Of a DNA stretch of 64,000 bases, positions 8,324 to 18,299 are shown piece after piece. Position 1 is the stretch's first letter. The number at the start of each line of letters is the position of its first letter. The notes beneath the pieces were generated by a model. It saw only the letters and a program-made list of their open reading frames with translations, searched no databases and had not been told where the DNA came from. Position numbers and translations under genes: made by a program. The DNA is from Neobacillus sp. FSL H8-0543 (GTDB lineage Bacteria > Bacillota > Bacilli > Bacillales > Cytobacillaceae), in the NCBI RefSeq assembly GCF_038592905.1, contig NZ_CP151943.1:4476501-4540500 (forward strand), given 5' to 3'.

Positions 8324-9493
8324 ATGAAAAGAGATGCCGTTATCGTTTCAGCTGTCAGAACAGCCATAGGCAGGCAAGGAGGTGCGCTAGCGTCCGTTCC
8401 TGCCCATGTTTTAGGGGCCGAGGTAATAAAAGAGGCAGTCAAACGAGCAAATATAAATCCAGGAATGGTTGATGATGTTATTTTTGGAAATGTACTCTCA
8501 GGTGGAGGAAATATTGCTAGATTAACAGCTTTACAGACAGGATTGTCGATTGATTTACCAGGATTAACGATTGATAGACAGTGTGGTTCTGGAATTAATG
8601 CGATTAATCTTGCAGCACAGGCGATTCGTGCGGATGATGGGGATGTCTATATTGCAGGTGGTACAGAAAGTATGAGTCGGGCACCGTATTTGTTGGATCG
8701 GCCAGAGAAGCCATATAGTCCTGCACCGCCGAGCTTTAGAAAGTCACAACTCTCTCCACAGGAAATTGGTGATCCGCCGATGGGAATAACAGCGGAAAAC
8801 TTAGTAGAAAAATATAAAATTTCAAGAGAAGAACAGGACGAATTTGCCTATCAAAGCCAGCGCCGTATGGCGATAGCAATGGAAGAAGGCCGTTTTGAGG
8901 AACAGATTGTTCCTATTAGGATTCCTGTTCGTAAAGGAGAACCAATCGTTTTTAAGACAGATGAGCATCCCCGCCCGCAGACGACACTAGAGGCATTGTC
9001 GAAGCTTCAGCCAGCATTCCTTAAGGGAGGGACGGTTACTGCTGGAAATAGCTCTGGTTTAAATGATGCAGCTTCGGCACTTGTTATTATGTCAAGGGAG
9101 AAAGCAGAGGAATTAAATCTTACTCCACTTGCGGTTATTCGTGCGTATGCTGTTGCGGGGGTAGATCCGAATATCATGGGTATTGGGCCAGTTCCAGCTG
9201 TAAACAAGGTAATAGAAAAATCGGGAATTTCTTTACAAGACATGGATCTAATAGAAATTAATGAAGCTTTTGCAGCACAAGTTCTCGCTTGTAATCGGGA
9301 ACTTGAAATGGACCTTGAAAAAGTAAATGTTAATGGCGGTGCCATTGCCCATGGACATCCACTTGGGGCAACAGGAGCTATTTTGGCAACAAAGGCTGTT
9401 TACGAGTTAAAACGTACCGGTAGCAGATACGCGCTTATTACCGCATGTATAGGTGGCGGACAGGGAATTGCAACCATCATTGAACGTGAGTGA
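8324..9493 (+). CDS. thiolase (acetyl-CoA acetyltransferase / 3-ketoacyl-CoA thiolase), second copy
   Basis: A 389-residue thiolase with the nucleophilic cysteine in [10 protein letters not shown] (Cys87), [22 protein letters not shown] and the C-terminal cysteine in [18 protein letters not shown] precedes the ATG. It lies 35 bases after the SDR gene and 11 bases before the TetR gene, so they probably form one transcript. It is clearly related to the thiolase at 825 but is not a recent duplicate. In context it would release acetyl-CoA from the 3-ketoacyl-CoA made by the neighbouring enzymes. Confidence 0.92.
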   Translation: MKRDAVIVSAVRTAIGRQGGALASVPAHVLGAEVIKEAVKRANINPGMVDDVIFGNVLSGGGNIARLTALQTGLSIDLPGLTIDRQCGSGINAINLAAQAIRADDGDVYIAGGTESMSRAPYLLDRPEKPYSPAPPSFRKSQLSPQEIGDPPMGITAENLVEKYKISREEQDEFAYQSQRRMAIAMEEGRFEEQIVPIRIPVRKGEPIVFKTDEHPRPQTTLEALSKLQPAFLKGGTVTAGNSSGLNDAASALVIMSREKAEELNLTPLAVIRAYAVAGVDPNIMGIGPVPAVNKVIEKSGISLQDMDLIEINEAFAAQVLACNRELEMDLEKVNVNGGAIAHGHPLGATGAILATKAVYELKRTGSRYALITACIGGGQGIATIIERE

Positions 9494-9504
9494 AGTGAAG
9501 AAAC

Positions 9505-10092
9505 ATGAGACAAAAAATAATAGAAACAAGTATCCAGTTGTTTGACCAGAACGGTTTTAAATCCACATCCATTAACGATATTGTTCAGTTAATGGGTGTG
9601 ACAAAGGGTACATTTTACTATTATTTCACCAGTAAAGAGGAATTGTTAAAGGATATTCAATTAACCTATATTAAAGATTTAATTAAGCAACAGGAAGTAA
9701 TCTTACGTTGTCCAAAGACAAATATTTCTAGTAAACTATTTGAAATTATCTATATGATTATGAAAAATATTAAAACACAAAGACAGAGTGCACGAATTTT
9801 CTCTAGGGAAATGAGGCACTTGTCAATAATGAATCTAGAAGATATTCATAAAAAACGGAACCTATTTCGTTATAACACACAGATGTTAATTGAAGAGGGG
9901 ATTAAAACAGGAGAATTTAAAGCAAACTTACGTGCAGATATCATAACTTTTGGAATCCTTGGGAGTACAAATTGGAGTTATTATTGGTTTAATACTGAAG
10001 GAGAAGTCAGTGAAGAAAAAGTTGCAAAAATCTACTTAGATATGATTCTAAATGGCATAAAGGAAAGCAGTCTGTCATCATTCAAAAAATGA
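9505..10092 (+). CDS. TetR/AcrR family transcriptional regulator
   Basis: DNA-binding repressor of 195 residues. The N-terminal helix-turn-helix shows STSINDIVQLMGVTKGTFYYYF (shortened in the core to VTKGTFYYYF, about residues 32-41), and the ligand domain is unassigned. It lies between the thiolase and the acyl-CoA synthetase, as FadR-like regulators often lie among the acyl-CoA genes they control, so an acyl-CoA ligand is plausible. Candidate targets are the palindromes at 2312 and 7315. A cre-like sequence overlaps its stop codon. Confidence 0.88.
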   Translation: MRQKIIETSIQLFDQNGFKSTSINDIVQLMGVTKGTFYYYFTSKEELLKDIQLTYIKDLIKQQEVILRCPKTNISSKLFEIIYMIMKNIKTQRQSARIFSREMRHLSIMNLEDIHKKRNLFRYNTQMLIEEGIKTGEFKANLRADIITFGILGSTNWSYYWFNTEGEVSEEKVAKIYLDMILNGIKESSLSSFKK

Positions 10093-10103
10093 GAGCGTTT
10101 TCA
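10089..10103. promoter_or_regulatory. cre-like site (CcpA) before the acyl-CoA synthetase gene
   Basis: ATGAGAGCGTTTTCA fits the catabolite-responsive element consensus WTGNAANCGNWNNCW at all but one position. It overlaps the tetR stop codon and lies seven bases before a TATAAT (10110-10115), so CcpA bound here would cover a promoter. No good -35 is seen. Confidence 0.4.
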
Positions 10104-10137
10104 ATAAACTATAATCTAAAGGAGAGGGGAGAGAAAC

Positions 10138-11814
10138 ATGCTAACTCTTCATTACGAACATTGGCCGAAAATATCCAAATCGTTAATCGTTCCTGCTACT
10201 TCTTTATATGACAATCTAAGGGTAAGTGCCCTGAGGTACCCAGAACAAGATGCGATTATTTATTATGGAAGTAAACTATCCTATAAACAATTGGATCAAG
10301 AGGTAAATGCTTTAGCTGGATATTTACAGCATAGGCTGGGGGTAAATACTGGGGAAAAGGTTTTGCTTTTTATGCAAAATTCACCGCAGTTTGTAATTGG
10401 TTATTATGCAATTTTGAGGGCAAATGCAGTAGTAGTCCCAATCAACCCAATGTTAGTGGCAGACGAGTTAGAATTTTATGTCAGAGATTGTGAAATCAAG
10501 ACAGCACTCACAGGTCAGGAATTATATGGACAGATCAGACCGTTGCTCGGGACCACCTCACTTGAAAATTTATTAATTGCGGCTTATTCAGATTATAAAG
10601 GAAATGAGTTTGAGGGGACGATACCTACTGAGGTTGAAAAAGAAAGACTTATTTTTTCTGAGCCCAGCCATTATCACTGGAACGATGCGGTTCAAGCAAA
10701 TCTTAGGCCTAGTGAACATACATCAAAAGGAGATGATTTAGCAGTTCTTCCATATACATCTGGGACAACGGGGCTGCCAAAAGGATGTATGCATACGAAT
10801 CGAACTGTACAAGCGAATACAGTAGGGGCATACCACTGGTCAAGGACAACCCCGAACGCCGTTCACCTCATGACCCTGCCGCTTTTTCATGTAACAGGCA
10901 TGGTTCATAGTATGCATATGCCAATCTATAGTGGTAGTACAATGGTGATAATGACGAGATGGAATCGTGATGTGGCCGTCGGGTTGATAAAAAAACAAGG
11001 CTGTACCCATTGGGTAACCATAGCCACGATGATCATCGATTTCCTGGCAAATCCTAAACTAACAGTAGAAGATATTTCGAGCCTAACCTCGATATCTGGA
11101 GGGGGAGCCGCTCTGCCGGAAGCAGTGGGAGAAAAGTTGTATAAGCTTTCTGGGTTACGGTTTGTCGAGGGGTACGGCTTATCAGAAACGATTGCCCAGA
11201 CTCACTTCAATCCTGCTGATCGACCAAAGATGCAATGTTTAGGGATTCCTTCCTTTGATGTCGATGCTCGTATTATTGAGCCGGCAACAGGTAAGCAGCT
11301 TGGAATGGGCGAGATTGGCGAAATTATTGTTAACGGACCGCAGGTGATGGTTGGTTATTATAAACGCGAAGATGAAAATCGAAGTTCATTTATCGGAATT
11401 GATGGGAAGAGTTTTTTCAGAACAGGTGATATCGGGCGCTATGATGAGGATGGCTATTTCTTCATTGTGGATCGAGTGAAGCGGATGATTAATGCTGCAG
11501 GATACAAAGTTTGGCCGACCGAGGTGGAATCGTATCTTTATAAACATCCCGCGATTCAGCAGGCTTGTGTAGTTGGTGTACCTGATGAAAGAAGAGGAGA
11601 AACGGTCAAAGCATTCGTTATATTAAACGAAGGAATGGATGGGAAAGTCAGTGAGGAAGAAATTATTGAATGGGCAAAGCAGCATATGGCCGCCTATAAA
11701 TATCCACGCCAAATTGAGTTTCGTAACCAATTTCCAATGACAAGTAGCGGGAAAATTCTCTGGCGCAAGCTCCAGGAAGAGGAAAAAGAAAAGGCAGAAA
11801 ATAGTGTTCAGTAA
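10138..11814 (+). CDS. acyl-CoA synthetase (AMP-forming, long/medium-chain fatty acid-CoA ligase type)
   Basis: Adenylate-forming enzyme that activates a carboxylic acid with ATP and CoA, 558 residues. It has the P-loop YTSGTTGLPKG, the GYGLSE motif, TGD, the hinge DRVKRMINAAGYKVWP and the C-terminal catalytic lysine in TSSGKILWRK. The ribosome binding site is GGAGAGGGGAG. It sits between the TetR gene and the second Liv operon, so import and activation of the substrate are likely coupled. Chain length or aromatic preference cannot be read from the sequence. Confidence 0.92.
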   Translation: MLTLHYEHWPKISKSLIVPATSLYDNLRVSALRYPEQDAIIYYGSKLSYKQLDQEVNALAGYLQHRLGVNTGEKVLLFMQNSPQFVIGYYAILRANAVVVPINPMLVADELEFYVRDCEIKTALTGQELYGQIRPLLGTTSLENLLIAAYSDYKGNEFEGTIPTEVEKERLIFSEPSHYHWNDAVQANLRPSEHTSKGDDLAVLPYTSGTTGLPKGCMHTNRTVQANTVGAYHWSRTTPNAVHLMTLPLFHVTGMVHSMHMPIYSGSTMVIMTRWNRDVAVGLIKKQGCTHWVTIATMIIDFLANPKLTVEDISSLTSISGGGAALPEAVGEKLYKLSGLRFVEGYGLSETIAQTHFNPADRPKMQCLGIPSFDVDARIIEPATGKQLGMGEIGEIIVNGPQVMVGYYKREDENRSSFIGIDGKSFFRTGDIGRYDEDGYFFIVDRVKRMINAAGYKVWPTEVESYLYKHPAIQQACVVGVPDERRGETVKAFVILNEGMDGKVSEEEIIEWAKQHMAAYKYPRQIEFRNQFPMTSSGKILWRKLQEEEKEKAENSVQ

Positions 11815-11828
11815 AATATGTAAGAAGG

Positions 11829-11859
11829 TTGGGGGCTGACAATTTTGACCGGCTCCCAA
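11829..11859 (+). promoter_or_regulatory. intercistronic hairpin before the second liv operon
   Basis: TTGGGGGC pairs with GCTCCCAA (one G-T pair). No T run follows, so it is more likely an RNA-processing or partial attenuation structure than a full terminator. Confidence 0.4.
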
Positions 11860-11895
11860 GCATATATACAAGAAATATTTTATAGGAGGAGAGGT

Positions 11896-12759
11896 ATGGA
11901 GATTTTCATTCAGCAATTATTTAATGGTCTAACCATTGGAAGCGTTTACACTCTTGTAGCCTTAGGTTTAACGCTTGTTTATGGAATCCTACATATTTCG
12001 AATTTTGCACACGGCGCCTTATACATGATGGGCGGATACGTTACGTTAATGATGATGACAAAATACGGTTTGCATTATTGGCTCGCTATTTTTGTTTCCA
12101 TCATCGTTGTTGGTCTTATTGGTGTTTTAATGGAAAGGCTTGTCTTCCACCCTCTCCAGGAGGCACCTCCGATTCACGACATGATTGCTGCGATAGGAAT
12201 TCTCTTATTTTTAGAAGCATTTGCCCAATTTGTATGGGGGGCAGAGTACCAAAGTATGCCAACTCCATATGGACAGGTGGTCCAAATCTTTGGCCTAACC
12301 TTTACAATGCAGCGTTTGCTCATCATCTTTGGTGCAATTGTTGTTATGGTCCTTTTATATATCTTCTTGAAAAAAACGTTTATTGGTTCAACCATTATCG
12401 CGATGTCACAAGATCGTGAAGGAGCAAACCTTGTTGGAATTAATACCAGTAAAGTTGTAATGCTAACCTTCATGATTTCTGGGGGTCTTGCAGCCCTTGC
12501 CGCCTCACTCTCTGCACCTATTAATCTAGTTTTCCCTGGGATGGGGCAGCTCGTGATTTTAAAGGCGTTTGTTATTATTATCCTTGGCGGAATGGGGAGT
12601 GTACCTGGAGCGATATTGGGCGGGTATATATTAGGTTTTAGTGAGAGTTTGGGCGCAACCTATATTTCAAACGACTATAAAGACATTATTGCCTTTATTC
12701 TCCTCGTCATCATTTTATCGGTTAAGCCGACCGGTCTTTTTTCAAAGGGGGGGCATTAA
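11896..12759 (+). CDS. livH: Liv-type ABC transporter, permease LivH (copy 2)
   Basis: Second LivH in the window, 287 residues, the same length as copy 1 and nearly the same sequence along its whole length, including the start pattern QQLFNGLTIGSVYTLVALGL. The ATG used has AGGAGGAGAGG directly upstream; the frame extends 17 codons further without a binding site and those codons do not match copy 1. The stop overlaps the livM start (TAATG). The acyl-CoA synthetase gene precedes it. Confidence 0.92.
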   Translation: MEIFIQQLFNGLTIGSVYTLVALGLTLVYGILHISNFAHGALYMMGGYVTLMMMTKYGLHYWLAIFVSIIVVGLIGVLMERLVFHPLQEAPPIHDMIAAIGILLFLEAFAQFVWGAEYQSMPTPYGQVVQIFGLTFTMQRLLIIFGAIVVMVLLYIFLKKTFIGSTIIAMSQDREGANLVGINTSKVVMLTFMISGGLAALAASLSAPINLVFPGMGQLVILKAFVIIILGGMGSVPGAILGGYILGFSESLGATYISNDYKDIIAFILLVIILSVKPTGLFSKGGH

Positions 12760-13775
12760 TGGCAAAGATATTGAACAAAAAGATAATTATTTCAGCTTTA
12801 ATCCTATTCGCCTTAGCCTTTCCCTATATCACTCAAAATGATTACTACCTACATGTCATGACGCTATCATTTATTTGGATGATTGGTGTCTATGGCTTAA
12901 ATTTGCTCGCGGGTTATACAGGCTATCTTTCTTTAGCACATGCAGGTTTCTTTGCGATTGGTGCTTATTCATTAGGACTTTTGACTGTTAAAGCAGAAAT
13001 GAATTTTTGGCTTGCCTTGCCTTTATCCCTAGTGATAACAGCTGTCATCGGTTTCTTTGTTGGTATCATTTCCTTACGGACAAAAGAACACTTTTTTGCC
13101 ATCTATACTCTTTGTGTAGGTTATATCATTTATCTCATTATTGATAAATGGGACAGCTTAACCGAAGGTGTCCGCGGACTGATTGGAATCCCTGCACCGG
13201 CTAATCTAGGTCCGCTTTCCTTTGTAACAATGGAAGCACATTACTATTTAGTGTTATTTTTCTTGCTTTTAGTTGTTTTGATTATGTATCGCATCGTCCA
13301 CTCTTTATCAGGCAGATCATATATCGCCATTCGCAACAGTGAAGATTTAGCACTGACCATTGGCATCTCAACGATGAAAAATAAACTGACGGTGTTTGTT
13401 TTATCAACTGTCTTTGCTGGTCTTTCCGGTGCTTTATATGCCTCGTTTATCCGGTTTATTGGGCCCGATATCGGCTCGATTGCTATTGTTTTTGACTTTT
13501 TAACCTATTTACTTATCGGTGGAATTGGTACCTTGAGCGGTCCGATTGTCGGTACAATCATTATTGTTTGGCTCTCACAGCAACTGCAATTCCTGCAGGA
13601 TTATCGGATGTTAATCTTTGGTCCCGTCCTAACCGTACTTGTCATTTTCTATCCAAGGGGAATTGTCGGTGCTGCAGCAAGCTGGAATCAAAAGCGACAG
13701 GCAAAGAATGCTGGGAATAGGCGCCCATTAAGCAGAACAGAAGCACTTCCTGAAAAACAGGTAAAGGAGGGGTAG
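12759..13775 (+). CDS. livM: Liv-type ABC transporter, permease LivM (copy 2)
   Basis: Membrane subunit of 338 residues, paralogous to the LivM at 3269 over its full length. The motifs GYTGYLSLAHAGFFAIGAY and AIRNSEDLALTIGI are shared. The C-terminal charged tail is the least conserved part. The start overlaps livH, and livG follows after one base with AAAGGAGGGG as binding site. Confidence 0.92.
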   Translation: MAKILNKKIIISALILFALAFPYITQNDYYLHVMTLSFIWMIGVYGLNLLAGYTGYLSLAHAGFFAIGAYSLGLLTVKAEMNFWLALPLSLVITAVIGFFVGIISLRTKEHFFAIYTLCVGYIIYLIIDKWDSLTEGVRGLIGIPAPANLGPLSFVTMEAHYYLVLFFLLLVVLIMYRIVHSLSGRSYIAIRNSEDLALTIGISTMKNKLTVFVLSTVFAGLSGALYASFIRFIGPDIGSIAIVFDFLTYLLIGGIGTLSGPIVGTIIIVWLSQQLQFLQDYRMLIFGPVLTVLVIFYPRGIVGAAASWNQKRQAKNAGNRRPLSRTEALPEKQVKEG

Positions 13776-13776
13776 C

Positions 13777-14544
13777 ATGATCTTTTTAGAGACGAAGAAC
13801 TTAACTAAAAGATTTGGCGGTTTAGTTGCAGTCAACAATGTTGATTTTGCGATTGAGCAAGGGAAAATCAATGCCATTATCGGCCCAAATGGTGCGGGAA
13901 AATCAACCTTTTTCAATCTAATTAGCGGGTTTCATCCCCCTAGTTCAGGGCAGATCATTTTTAAGGGACAAAATATTACAAAGTTACCCCCTAATAAAAT
14001 CGCTGAACTAGGAGTAGCCCGCACCTTTCAAACGACAAATCTATTTGAGCAATCTACTGTCTTGGACAATGTCATTGTCGGCCATCGACTGCGGACCAAA
14101 TCTAATTTGGTTGATGCGATTCTTAGGACAAAAAGGCTTAAGACGGAAGATGAGCGCTGTCGAGATAAGGCAATGGAGGTAATTGATTTTGTTAATCTAA
14201 AAGGAGTAGCTCATAAACTTGTCGGCAGTTTAACTCAGGAAGAGAAGAAGCGCACGGCTTTTGCTCTTGCCCTTGCAACCGACCCGGAAATTGTTTTTCT
14301 GGATGAACCAGCAGCTGGAGTCAATCCGGATGAGACAGAAGGCCTTGCTGAATTAATGAAAAAGATGGTAGCTCAAGGTATTACGGTTTGTTTAATTGAG
14401 CACAAAATGCAAATGATTATGAAGCTTGCAGATAAAATTATGGTTCTAAACTACGGTGAAAAGATTGCAGAAGGTACTCCTGAAGAAATTCGAAACAACG
14501 AAACAGTCATTAAGGCGTATTTGGGGGGAAGTGCCATTGCTTAA
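13777..14544 (+). CDS. livG: Liv-type ABC transporter, ATPase LivG (copy 2)
   Basis: ATPase of 255 residues with Walker A GPNGAGKST and Walker B IVFLDEP. The signature reads GSLTQEEKKR where LSGGQ is usual, as in copy 1, so the change predates the duplication of the operon. The end overlaps the start of livF by eight bases. Confidence 0.9.
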   Translation: MIFLETKNLTKRFGGLVAVNNVDFAIEQGKINAIIGPNGAGKSTFFNLISGFHPPSSGQIIFKGQNITKLPPNKIAELGVARTFQTTNLFEQSTVLDNVIVGHRLRTKSNLVDAILRTKRLKTEDERCRDKAMEVIDFVNLKGVAHKLVGSLTQEEKKRTAFALALATDPEIVFLDEPAAGVNPDETEGLAELMKKMVAQGITVCLIEHKMQMIMKLADKIMVLNYGEKIAEGTPEEIRNNETVIKAYLGGSAIA

Positions 14545-15244
14545 TCTAAATAATGTTTCTGTCAAATATGGGAACTTTACAGCCATTCACGGTATTAATA
14601 TCGAGGTGAAACAAGGGGAAATTGTCGTTTTGCTAGGATCAAATGGTGCTGGGAAAAGTACGACCTTTCGCGCAATTAGCGGGTTAAGTAAGCCTTCGGA
14701 AGGAGAAATCTTATTTGATGGAAAGTCGATAAAAAAACGTTCTGCAGATCAAATTGTTAAATTAGGAATTGGGCAATGCCCAGAAGGACGTAAGCTTTTC
14801 TCAGCTATGTCAGTACAGGAAAATTTGAAAATGGGTGCCTATGTTCATCGCCGAAAGAAGGATGAGATCAAACATTCGATGGAACACGTCTATGAGCTTT
14901 TTCCAATTCTAAATGATAAAAAGAACGATGCAGCCGGCTCATTAAGCGGCGGTCAGCAACAAATGCTAGCCATTGGTAGGGCCTTAATGTCGAAACCAAG
15001 GCTGATGCTTCTCGATGAACCTTCTGTTGGTCTCGCCCCGTTAATTGTCGAGCAGATGTTTGAAGTCATCCAGAAAATTAATAAAGAGGGAACGACCATC
15101 CTGTTGGCAGAGCAAAATGCGAATGCTGCATTAAAAATTGCCGATAAAGGCTATGTTTTTGAAAATGGATCGATTGTCCTTCAAGGGACCTCCGCTGAGT
15201 TATTTGCAAACGATGAGGTACGAAAGGCATACATCGGTGCGTAA
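14537..15244 (+). CDS. livF: Liv-type ABC transporter, ATPase LivF (copy 2)
   Basis: ATPase of 235 residues with GSNGAGKST, LSGGQQQML and LMLLDEPS. The start is a TTG with GGGGGGAA seven bases upstream, matching copy 1 in start codon type, position and length. A longer frame from an ATG 81 bases earlier lies inside livG and its extra residues have no counterpart in copy 1, so I reject it. Confidence 0.91.
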   Translation: MLNLNNVSVKYGNFTAIHGINIEVKQGEIVVLLGSNGAGKSTTFRAISGLSKPSEGEILFDGKSIKKRSADQIVKLGIGQCPEGRKLFSAMSVQENLKMGAYVHRRKKDEIKHSMEHVYELFPILNDKKNDAAGSLSGGQQQMLAIGRALMSKPRLMLLDEPSVGLAPLIVEQMFEVIQKINKEGTTILLAEQNANAALKIADKGYVFENGSIVLQGTSAELFANDEVRKAYIGA

Positions 15245-15330
15245 TAACAATCGTCTTTAAGGGGGTGATGGCAGGCCAAAAACATCATAGGGATGTCTGA
15301 AAATTTATCAAAAATACAAGGGGGAAAAAC

Positions 15331-16548
15331 ATGAATAAAATGAAGTGGTTTTTAATGTTTGGTGTTATTTTCGTATTGATTTTCAGCTTGGCTGCCTGCA
15401 ATGGTTCAACAACGCCTTCTAATACATCTGATAAAGAGGATAAAGGGAAAGATGATGAAAAGACGGAAGAGGTTGGCACAGTAAACATTGGATATACAGG
15501 TCCATTAAGCGGACCAGCTGCGTTTTATGGAGAAAGGACATTAAATGGGGTAAAAATGGCCGCTGATGAAGTAAATGAAGCAGGCGGGTTTGAAGTGAAT
15601 GGTAAAAAGTATAAATTGAATGTCGTATCCTTAGATGATAAATACTTGCCAAATGAGGCTGGTGCGAACGCAAAGAGACTAGTCCAGGAAAATAAGCCGC
15701 CGATTATCTTTACTCCTCATAGTGGCGGAATCTTTGCGCTGCAAGTTTTTAATCAAATGGATAAATTTATCATTGGTGCCTATTCAAGTGAACCGAAAAT
15801 CATTGAGGTTGGAAACAAATTAACCGTCCGAATTCCTCCGGGCTATGATGGTTATTTAGCGCCATTCACAAAATATGCAATGGAGAAGCATGGAAAAAAT
15901 ATTGCCTTCCTTCCAACGGCCTCGCAATATGGTAAAGATTGGGCCGAGAATTTAAAGCCACATTGGGAAAAAGCTGGCGGTAAGGTTGTCTATGATGAAG
16001 CCATTGACTTTTCAAAGGAAACTGATTTCTTCACGATATTAACAAATGCCTTAAAAAAGAAGCCAGATGTTTTATTTATTGGCGGTGCCTCTGAGCCTAC
16101 AGCAAAAGTAGCAAAACAAGCGCGAGAGCTTGGGTTTAAAGGCGGGTTCATCGTCATGGATCAGGCGAAGTTCGATGAAATGAAGGCAGTCACGGGCACG
16201 TATGACTTACTTAATGGATCGATTGGTGTTATGCCGCTTGTCCATTCACCAGAGGCAGCCATCCCTGCCTTTGTAGACAAATACAAAGCGAAATATGGTG
16301 AAAATCCTGGATCAGAAGCGGGTTTAAATTATATTGGTATGCATGTGTTTGTTGAAGCAATGAAGGCGGCGGGTTCAGTTGATGATGCCGAAAAAATCCG
16401 TGCCAGCATGCAAGCTGGCATGGAAAATTTGCCAGACGATAAAAAAATCTATATCGTTGAAAAAATTAGTGATTCAGGTGCATTTGAATTTGATTTATCC
16501 GTTGCTGCTGTTGAAGATGGCAAGATTGTACCAATAAAAGTAGATTAA
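15331..16548 (+). CDS. Liv-type ABC transporter, substrate-binding lipoprotein (copy 2)
   Basis: Receptor of the second Liv-type system, 405 residues, with a lipoprotein signal ending LAAC (Cys23), a charged linker and a LivJ-type binding fold opening TVNIGYTGPLSGPAAFYGER. Many stretches are identical to the receptor at 5850 (such as FIGGASEPTAKVAKQARELG). The regions around residues 125-140 and the last 60 residues differ most, so the two may differ in ligand range. GGGGGAAAA precedes the ATG. Confidence 0.9.
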   Translation: MNKMKWFLMFGVIFVLIFSLAACNGSTTPSNTSDKEDKGKDDEKTEEVGTVNIGYTGPLSGPAAFYGERTLNGVKMAADEVNEAGGFEVNGKKYKLNVVSLDDKYLPNEAGANAKRLVQENKPPIIFTPHSGGIFALQVFNQMDKFIIGAYSSEPKIIEVGNKLTVRIPPGYDGYLAPFTKYAMEKHGKNIAFLPTASQYGKDWAENLKPHWEKAGGKVVYDEAIDFSKETDFFTILTNALKKKPDVLFIGGASEPTAKVAKQARELGFKGGFIVMDQAKFDEMKAVTGTYDLLNGSIGVMPLVHSPEAAIPAFVDKYKAKYGENPGSEAGLNYIGMHVFVEAMKAAGSVDDAEKIRASMQAGMENLPDDKKIYIVEKISDSGAFEFDLSVAAVEDGKIVPIKVD

Positions 16549-16585
16549 TTTAACCATACTAGATTAGTAGATACATTCATAGTAC

Positions 16586-16640
16586 CGTCCCCCTTGTAGA
16601 AGCTTAAGCATTTCTTAAAAACCAAGGGGGATCTTTTTTG
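16586..16640 (+). terminator. terminator of the second liv operon
   Basis: CCCCCTTG pairs with CAAGGGGG, followed by ATCTTTTTT. An inverted repeat TACTA-GAT-TAGTA lies just before it (16557-16569); its arms equal those of the candidate operators but with three rather than six bases between them. Confidence 0.8.
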
Positions 16641-16704
16641 ATGAAAAAATTCCTGTTTTTGTAAAAATATCATCATAAAAATGATTTGCTTGAAATATAG
16701 TAGA

Positions 16705-16733
16705 TTGGTCAATCCCTAATAGGCTTGGATAAT
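16705..16733 (+). promoter_or_regulatory. candidate promoter of the aldehyde/alcohol dehydrogenase pair
   Basis: TTGGTC and GATAAT are 17 bases apart, giving a leader of about 19 bases to the ATG at 16759. The -35 overlaps GATTGGTCAATC (16703-16714), a near palindrome that could be a regulator site. Confidence 0.4.
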
Positions 16734-16758
16734 TTTTTCCTTGAAGGAGGAACTTTCA

Positions 16759-18282
16759 ATGACAGTAAAAGTTGATGTCCAAATGTTTCCACTCTTTATA
16801 AATGGGAAGTGGGAGCCTGCAAGTAGTCAAGAGACCTTCGATGTCTATAACCCAGCAGATGGAAAGCTAGTGGCAAAAGTGGCAAAAGGAACGGTGGCAG
16901 ATGTTGACCGTGCCGTACAAGCAGCAAGAGATGCTTTTGATAAATCCGATTGGAAAGATATGAATCCAAAAGACCGTGCCAACGTACTTTATGCTATTTC
17001 CTATCAAATCGCAGAGCATGCGGAGGAACTAGCCTACCTGGAAGCGATTAGTTCAGGCGGAACCGTACGCCGAATTGGTCAAAGTGATATTTTACAAATG
17101 GTTGACCTGTTTCAAACTCTAGCAAACTTCACCCGAGGCTATCCCTTCTCTGAAACTTTGCCTGTCCCGCCCTTCCCAGGACCCGCACACAACTTTATCT
17201 GGCGAGAACCAATCGGGGTTTGTGCAGCGATTACCCCATGGAATTTGCCAATGGTTATCGCTACTTGGAAAATTGCTCCAGCGCTAGCGATGGGAAATAC
17301 TGTCGTGATCAAGCCTGCCAGCTATACCCCATTATCAACTCTTAGATTAGCTGAGTTAATTTCAAATGTTGTTCCTCCAGGAGTCATTAACGTTGTCACA
17401 GGTCCTGGGGCTGAAATTGGCGAAGCGCTTGTCCGCCATCCGAAGGTTGATAAGGTAGCCTTCACAGGATCAACCGAGGTGGGTCGAAGAATTATGGGAC
17501 TTGCTGCAGATACAATTAAAAAGACCACATTAGAGCTTGGTGGAAAGTCACCAAACATAATTTTAGAGGATGCCGACCTCAACATTGCTCTTCCTGGCAG
17601 TCTATTTGGAGTGTTCTTACATTCAGGCCAACTATGTGAGTCAGGGACTCGTTTATTTGTTCCAGATAAGTTGCATGATCAAGTGGTTGCTGGTCTCGTG
17701 GCACTTGCAAGTAAGCTTAAGCTAGGTAATCCACTAGACCCTGCTACAGATGTGGGACCTATCATTTCAAAAAAACAAAAGGAATCGGTTCTTTCTTATA
17801 TTGAAGCAGGAAAGCTAGAAGGGGCAACACTTGTATGTGGTGGAAAGGAAGTAAAGGTACCAGGTTGTGAGGAGGGACATTATATTGAACCAACGATTTT
17901 CACAAATGTCACGAATGATATGAAAATTGCTCAAGAGGAGATTTTTGGTCCAGTGCTTTCTGTGATTCGCTATTCTGATGTGGATGAAGCGATTCGGATG
18001 GCGAATGACACAATTTATGGATTAGCTGCTGGTATTTGGACCCGTGATGTGAATAAAGCCTATGATGTGGCTAGAAAGCTTCAAGCAGGTGTTGTCTGGA
18101 TTAACGATTGGCATATGCTCAGAAGTGACGCACCATTTGGCGGTTATAAGCAAAGTGGAATCGGCAGAGAAATGGGCAAGCAATCACTTGATGCCTATAC
18201 TCAAACAAAGCATGTTCATACATCCATGTCCCCAGAGTTGGAAAGAAAAAACTGGTATGGAATTCTATTTGGCCAAAACTAA
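16759..18282 (+). CDS. aldehyde dehydrogenase family protein
   Basis: NAD(P)-dependent enzyme that oxidises an aldehyde to the acid in the cytoplasm, 507 residues. It shows [28 protein letters not shown], the general base Glu259 in LELGGKSPN, the catalytic Cys293 in [10 protein letters not shown] and [10 protein letters not shown]. The ATG used lies 12 bases after GGAGG; an upstream TTG in frame has no binding site. Seventeen bases separate it from the alcohol dehydrogenase, so the pair should convert alcohol to aldehyde to acid, which the acyl-CoA synthetase could then activate. Confidence 0.93.
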   Translation: MTVKVDVQMFPLFINGKWEPASSQETFDVYNPADGKLVAKVAKGTVADVDRAVQAARDAFDKSDWKDMNPKDRANVLYAISYQIAEHAEELAYLEAISSGGTVRRIGQSDILQMVDLFQTLANFTRGYPFSETLPVPPFPGPAHNFIWREPIGVCAAITPWNLPMVIATWKIAPALAMGNTVVIKPASYTPLSTLRLAELISNVVPPGVINVVTGPGAEIGEALVRHPKVDKVAFTGSTEVGRRIMGLAADTIKKTTLELGGKSPNIILEDADLNIALPGSLFGVFLHSGQLCESGTRLFVPDKLHDQVVAGLVALASKLKLGNPLDPATDVGPIISKKQKESVLSYIEAGKLEGATLVCGGKEVKVPGCEEGHYIEPTIFTNVTNDMKIAQEEIFGPVLSVIRYSDVDEAIRMANDTIYGLAAGIWTRDVNKAYDVARKLQAGVVWINDWHMLRSDAPFGGYKQSGIGREMGKQSLDAYTQTKHVHTSMSPELERKNWYGILFGQN

Positions 18283-18299
18283 TGAAGAGGTGAAAGATA

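Noticed and set aside
14456..14536. Longer N-terminus for the second LivF from an ATG at 14456
   Set aside because: It lies inside livG in another frame, has no ribosome binding site, and has no counterpart in the first LivF, which starts at the matching TTG.
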